Below are positions 58,978-64,000 of a stretch of DNA of 64,000 bases, in pieces. Below the pieces are notes generated by a model. That model did no database searches and was not told where the DNA came from. It worked only from the letters and a program-made list of their open reading frames with translations. A program made the translations under genes and the position numbers. Origin of the DNA: Plicaturopsis crispa FD-325 SS-3. Lineage: Eukaryota > Basidiomycota > Agaricomycetes > Amylocorticiales > Amylocorticiaceae. Location of the stretch: assembly GCA_000827205.1 (NCBI GenBank), contig KN832574.1:267840-331839 (forward strand). Direction: 5' to 3'. Each line of letters opens with the position of its first letter. The stretch's first letter is position 1.

Positions 58978-60566
58978 TCAGACATGGGTACCCCCCGATG
59001 TGGTGCCATGCTCCAGGATCCGGACAGTTTTCGTCGTAACCGCCTTCTCCTCTGACGGGCATAGTTGGGCAGAAATATCCTGAGATTGGTTGTGTATCAG
59101 CGTTGGCGGTTTTGGTACGTATATCATTCACTACCTCCTTTCTGGCGGCCACGTCGGCATGAGATGACAAGTTGTCCGGCGAGTCGAGGTTTTCGGTGAC
59201 ATGGACGCGGACGGTGCTCAAGACAGTGGCACTGAGGTCGCGCCGGATGCTCGTTCGCGCATTCAGTCTGAGAGATGGTATGTTCATACAAGAGCGCGCG
59301 AAGGGATCTGGGAGGAAGGACCTACGATTCGAGGAGTGACATCGAGAATACTGCTCTTAATAATACTTATCAGCGCCAGAGCATGAGTTCGGAGGACGCG
59401 CCACTCACACCGCGGAAGAAACATGAGAATCGCCAGCCACGTAACTGCCATCGTGACGATGTGAGGAAAAGCATTCCACGACTGCTAAATAGGTTGCTTA
59501 CAGTTCATTGGGGCAGCAAGAAGCTGAAAAAAAGAGAAGGATGAGACGTAGCCAAAGCACGAAATCCTGGTGAGTACTTACGATGATCGACATGATGAAC
59601 GAGGTTACACTGTACATGGGATTCACTCAGCTTTCTAACGCAATACAAGTTTCATGTGGCATACATACCTCGTGAGCAAGCAGTTTTCTGAGAACAGAAG
59701 TCAATCATGGCATCTGACGGATGTAGAGTTGCAGCGCTCACGTATTGTCCATACAAGCAATTTATCCAGAACCGCAATCGTACTGCTCTCATCTGGTTAG
59801 CCTCGCGAAAAAAATGCAAACAGGTGCACGTACGGTGTTATTGCGCGAGACCTCTCCTGGATGAGATAATAGCAAAGCGATCCAGTGATGAGAAGGTCCG
59901 TGAGGGCACCAGTACTCAGCACTGGAATGTCTAGCGACTTTGAACACGCGATATAGTCGGTCCACGTAGTACAGCTCAAACTCTTGATGGTGGACCAGAT
60001 TATTGTGGCAAAGTAGACAACGCACAACACCCAGCACACAATCGCGATAGAACGCCTGTCAGAAAGTATCCGGATACGCCGCGCGAAGAAGGCCTAGATC
60101 CTAATTAGGGCGCCGCAAAAACAGAGGTTACACCTGAAATTTACCTTGCAGAGGGCAGAAATCACTCCGAGCAGAAGGACACATATATCCGTGCTGGCTC
60201 GTGGTGCCATCAGCAATGAGGGCTGGCTGAGAGCCATCACGGTCGTTGTGTATAGCGTGAATGACACACACACTGAATACGCGAGCTCGCATATCCTGCA
60301 CAAGGATAAGAGCCAAGTTTGCATAGAGAATGCGGCGAACCTGGCACGTACCAGATAAAACCGACCTAACATATACGATGTTAGAGATAAAATGTGTGAA
60401 TGCCTGATGAACTTACCAGTGCCTTTATCCATTTCGCATCGTCGAATCTACGGAAGTACGTGTATGTCTGGGAGCTGACCACACCAAATAGACACAGTGA
60501 GATGAGGACGCCAACTTCCGTTGCGCCTAGCGATTTCTGCAGATCCACTGCACTGCTAGCAGACAT
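58978..60566 (-). CDS. DUF6534-type multi-pass membrane protein 5
   Basis: The protein has 326 residues from twelve exons: 60566-60417, 60365-60352, 60295-60145, 60093-59834, 59782-59742, 59687-59669, 59609-59582, 59523-59502, 59444-59409, 59350-59326, 59267-59135 and 59079-58978. The extra 3' exon (DISAQLCPSEEKAV onward) was recognised by comparison with the truncated copy at 62 kb, where the same peptide is conserved. Landmarks are TYTYFRRFDD, AFFARRIRILSDRRS, STGALTDLLITGSLCYYL and LNARTSIRRDL. Reading through exon 11 instead gives an alternative 366-residue end. Confidence 0.8.
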
Positions 60567-61149
60567 GGTTGACGAAAAATGAAGGTCGAGGGGAGGGTAG
60601 GAAGTGGTGACTCGCCAAGTCTGACGGCATTCTCCCGCTGGAGCATCGAACTCTTGAGGAGAGCGCGTCTTGACGGAAGCGAAGATGCGATGTGAGCCTG
60701 ACAGCTTGGATGCAAGGACTTGGGGGTAGCCGATACTTACAGAGTCGCAGGATAGCGTTTAGCGTTCGGGCGCCTTATAGAGCGAAAAGAACAACTCTGT
60801 TTGACGATACAATCGGCAACTGGGGGGACTCGGGGAGTCGATACCTGTCGATAACAGATCAGTCTTACTCGGTTGGCTCTAAAACCAAAAAAGTGTCAGC
60901 TTACTCGGTGCTTCACGCACTGTCCCGCCGAACTAAACCAATTCGGAATTTGGTGACGCGCATGTGACGGGTGCCAATCGCGCGCCGTTCGGCCAGTACT
61001 TAGGTGGGCCACGGTGAGCATAGGGCACATCACACTGTGTAGCCTGCCTGTGGAACGCATCGTCAACGCATCAGACATATGAGTAGCATCAGACACTTTT
61101 TCTTGGTGACCCACTGCGCATTGAATCGGCGGACATGTTCTTCTCGAGC
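60567..61149. other. spacer between gene 5 and the 5' fragment
   Basis: Degenerate sequence without a supported gene. Confidence 0.4.
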
Positions 61150-61387
61150 GGTGGCTTGGCCAGCGTCGGCGTCTGGCCAAGTCCTTCACAGTCATGATGT
61201 AAACCGCAACCGTCATAGTTATGCAGATACCACTCACGAAAGATTTCAACGATATACAGTCGTTCGTAAACGTGCGGAAGTATGAAAACGCCTGTGCGGT
61301 GAGGATGCCAAACAGGCATAACGTAACGCGGATACCGATCACGAGAACGCCGAGGGTGCCATCCAGCTCGAGGGAAACGTCCATCAT
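61150..61387 (-). pseudogene. decayed 5' fragment of a DUF6534-type gene
   Basis: It starts MMDVSLELDGTLGVLVIG and continues FSYFRTFTNDC, matching exon 1 of the array genes. Exon 2 cannot be found. The exon 3 remnant (YIMTVKDL) loses frame by an apparent 1-nt deletion in the TVKSFGQPQ motif. Nothing corresponding to exons 4-11 follows. It is a relic. Confidence 0.7.
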
Positions 61388-61971
61388 ATATCCGAATAGA
61401 GAGGGCCGAGAGGGAGTTCCAGAGCCAGACTGCGGTCTGGCAAAGTAGATTTGCGTACTTTATGAACATAATGCGCGCTGTGAATTTAATGTCGTCAGCA
61501 AAGGGCAAGAACACCGGCTCTGGGATTCACACACCTTTTGGCGAGGCTCAAAGGGCGTGGTTACAGCAGAAAGTACTTACAATATGACGCGGGCGCTATA
61601 CACAGCGTGGGGACTGGGATGGTCGTCGGCAGGCTCTAGTACGATGGTGCTTCGCGACGTTCGCCGACAGATACCATTGTTGTTCTAGAGAGACGAGTGG
61701 AGCAAGCAGAAATGCCTTGCCAATGCTCGTTGGTGTTCAAGGACGAACGGAAGTACGAAGTCGGTGTAGGTCATATCTCACGCATATGGGAGGAGCAATC
61801 GACTGACGTCCAAGAAGTCACTCCTACATTTTGACTGTTGCACAACACATCAAGAATACATGACAGTGTCTGCCGTATCACTCCAGAAATCAGAACTCGG
61901 AATGAATGCACGGCACCCAAATTCGCACATACCTGTACATCTGCGAGACTTCACACCAAGATCCTCCATTT
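61388..61971. other. spacer containing the start of a segmental duplication
   Basis: From about 61850 the sequence parallels the region near 58.85 kb, downstream of gene 5. No gene before that. Confidence 0.4.
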
Positions 61972-63072
61972 TCAGCCACTCGGGGTGGTGCTATCCCCCA
62001 GGATCCGAACAGTTTTCGGCGTGACGGCCTTCTCCTCCGACGGGCACAGTTCCGCAGAAACATCCTTAGGTTGGTTGCGTATCAGCGCTCGCGGTCTTGG
62101 TGCGCGTATCATGCACATACCTTCCCGGCGGCCACGTCTGCACGATATTCAAAGTCGTCCACCGAGTCGAGGTTTTTGGTGACGTGGACGTGGACGCTGC
62201 TCATCACAGTGGCGTGGAGGTCGCGCCGGATGCTCGTTCGCGCATTCAGTCTGCGCGACGTTATAGTTATACATGAGCACGAGGGCGGACAGGGGAGAAG
62301 AACCTACGATCCGAGGAGTGACATTGAGAATACTGCTCGTAGTACGGATTAGCACAGGGGCGGATGGGTTTGAAGAAGGCGTCCACTCACATCGTGGCAG
62401 GAACATGAATATCCCTAGCCACGTAACTGCGATTGTGACAGTGTGAGAACGAGGGTTCGAGGACTGCTCGATTGTTGCTTACAGCCTCTTGGTGCGGCAA
62501 GAAACTGAAACGAGGACGAAATGAGATGTAGCCACAGTACGAGTTTTTGGTAAGTACTTACGGTTATTAGCATGGTGAGCGAAGTTACGCTGTTGATAGA
62601 ATCTACTTAACCTTCTGGTACAATACAGATTCCATTTGGCATACATGCCTGGTAAGCAAGCCGGTCTCTGCTGACAGATGTCAGGCACGGAAGGAGACGA
62701 ATGTACAGTCGCAGCGCTCACGGATTGTCCACACGAGCAATTTATCCAGCATTGCGATCGTACTGCTCCCATATAGTCAGCCTCGCAATGGAGGCAAAAC
62801 TGATGAACGTACGGTGTTATCGCGTTCGACCTCTCCCGGAGGAGATAGTAGCAAAGCGATGCAGCGATGAGGAGGTCCGTGAATGCACCAGTACTTAGCA
62901 AAGTGACGATGATCGACTTCCCGCCCGTGGTGCAGTCGATCCACCCAGAGCAGCTGAAACTCACGACGGTGGCCCTGATTATCGTGGCGAGGTAGAGAAG
63001 GCATAGCGCCCAGCACACAGTCGCGATAGGAAGCCTGCCGGAAATGACCCAGATACGCCGCGCGAAGAAGGC
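61972..63072 (-). pseudogene. 5'-truncated DUF6534-type copy (exons 4-12 only)
   Basis: Exons recognised are 63072-62813, 62762-62722, 62667-62649, 62589-62562, 62504-62483, 62426-62391, 62332-62308, 62250-62121 and 62064-61972. All are in frame and highly similar to gene 5, including AFFARRIWVISGRLP, GAFTDLLIAASLCYYLL, LNARTSIRRDL and the terminal ELCPSEEKAV exon. One intron has a GC donor (62648). The intron before exon 4 is partly alignable to gene 5, but upstream of it no exon 1-3 homology remains. It is probably a dead copy, unless an unrelated 5' exon supplies a start. Confidence 0.7.
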
Positions 63073-64000
63073 CTGCGTCATGATTATGAGCGCTGCGAAA
63101 CAGGTTAGGTAGGGGAACTTACCTTTGTGACGGAAGATTTTATCCCGGTTTCGTCGCAGGAATTGACCTGCTCGTGGGGTGGAAATGTGAGTCGAAATCC
63201 GGGAGAGTTGCTGTAGCGCTGGGGCACTCGTCGCGTGAGCGGCTGTTTCTAAAGGCGAATCAGGATTTATTTGTTAGTTAATTTGCGCGTGAAAACGCGG
63301 TTCTGTTTTGTGTGAACGGAAGTGCCGGCTGGCAGGCGAGTAGTAAAAGCAGAAGGAGGGACGACTTAGCGTGTAATATCGCAAGTCGAGTCGTCGCCGG
63401 AGGCGTCGGATGGATAACTGGGAACCGGAAAAAGCGAGTCAGTTGAACCTGAGGCGGATGGAACGTCGGAGACGGGCGTTTTCTTTGTGCGAGGTTTTGC
63501 AGAAAGGGGGTAACACGAGCTCCATTCGCAAGGTGGGAGGACACCTATATACATTTGCGGGTGGCCTCGACCGCGCGCGTGCTCTTGCGCCGATCCGGGA
63601 GCGCCGTACAATCAATGTGTGGAGGAACGAGAAAGAAAACGGATGGAAGGTTATTAAGGAAGGTAAAACTCGGTAGGTTATGGAAAACTTGGGCAGTGAT
63701 GAGGACGGGACGGCAGCGTGTATGATTCAAAAGAGACAGGAAAAAGCGGATGGAGTACTCACTTCGGCGGCGCGGCGACGTAGGACTTCGACGGTATGGA
63801 CAGAGGATCATGTCGGCGGCGTGGGGGCTGTTTCTCTATTTGCGATTCGCGACTGCCCCGTCAGTGCGGAGAAGCCGCCCAGCCTTGATCTTGTGAGCCG
63901 CGTTGTCGGTCCGAAGCTCTGCCCTTCTGCGAGATTTTTGGAAGTGGTTGTCGACAAGAAATGGGATGGTGGGGGAAATATGTAGCTGCGAAAGAGTCCG
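63073..64000. other. right-hand end, no recognised gene
   Basis: Frames at 63278-63611 (minus) and 63410-63985 (plus) show no family motif. The minus frame ends STCDITR, which is not a CaaX box. Part of a gene extending beyond the window cannot be excluded. Confidence 0.4.

Noticed and set aside
63366-63611. Possible further pheromone precursor ending STCDITR
   Set aside because: The cysteine is five residues from the end and followed by charged residues, so it is not a CaaX box; the MD start and acidic VDxD motif are absent.
1-64000. CRISPR arrays, bacterial operons, phage genes or rRNA genes
   Set aside because: No direct-repeat/spacer arrays, ribosome binding sites or rRNA-like stretches were seen; the sequence is plainly fungal and intron-rich.

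Overview
This window is basidiomycete nuclear DNA, almost certainly from an Agaricomycete and plausibly a polypore-like wood-decay fungus. The genes are densely interrupted by short (about 50-60 bp) introns. A Cla4-type PAK kinase, STE3-type pheromone receptors and CaaX-tailed pheromone precursors lie together, and there are arrays of mushroom-specific membrane proteins. No bacterial, viral or organellar genes were seen. All gene models were spliced by hand from the sequence; exon coordinates are given in each entry.

Layout. Positions 1-17.6 kb hold mostly single-copy housekeeping genes: mitochondrial ribosomal protein uS19m, a CLA4-like kinase, a CNOT11-like CCR4-NOT subunit, an isolated pheromone precursor (7.9 kb), a small one-pass membrane protein, a DUG3-like glutamine amidotransferase, two unrecognised conserved-looking proteins and an HSL-type alpha/beta hydrolase. 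Positions 17.6-27.5 kb are gene-poor. They hold a 671-bp hAT-like and a 170-bp Harbinger-like non-autonomous element and two paralogous multi-pass membrane protein genes; one is intact and one is frameshifted by a 44-nt deletion.

Positions 27.5-43.6 kb are the core of a mating-type pheromone/receptor (B or P/R) locus. It has four STE3-type receptor genes and seven short pheromone precursor genes, all ending in a CaaX box. Several lie in divergent pairs (receptor/pheromone, pheromone/receptor, pheromone/pheromone). Their promoters are rich in GGACAATGG / CCATTGTCC sites, which look like HMG-box (Sox-type) binding sites. One precursor (31.8 kb) only acquires its stop codon, and so its CaaX end, by splicing.

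Positions 43.6-49.3 kb contain decayed duplicated sequence and one gene for a secreted, cysteine-rich protein. Positions 49.4-63.1 kb are an array of DUF6534-type multi-pass membrane protein genes: five intact (two +, three -), one 5'-truncated copy and one decayed 5' fragment. All intact copies share the same exon pattern, including 14-, 19-, 22- and 25-nt exons.

How it works together: each lipidated pheromone would activate STE3-type receptors of a compatible mate through a G-protein/MAPK route; PAK kinases of the Ste20/Cla4 class are known partners of that route and often lie near fungal mating loci. Specificities and which receptors are mating-type-determining cannot be read from one haplotype.
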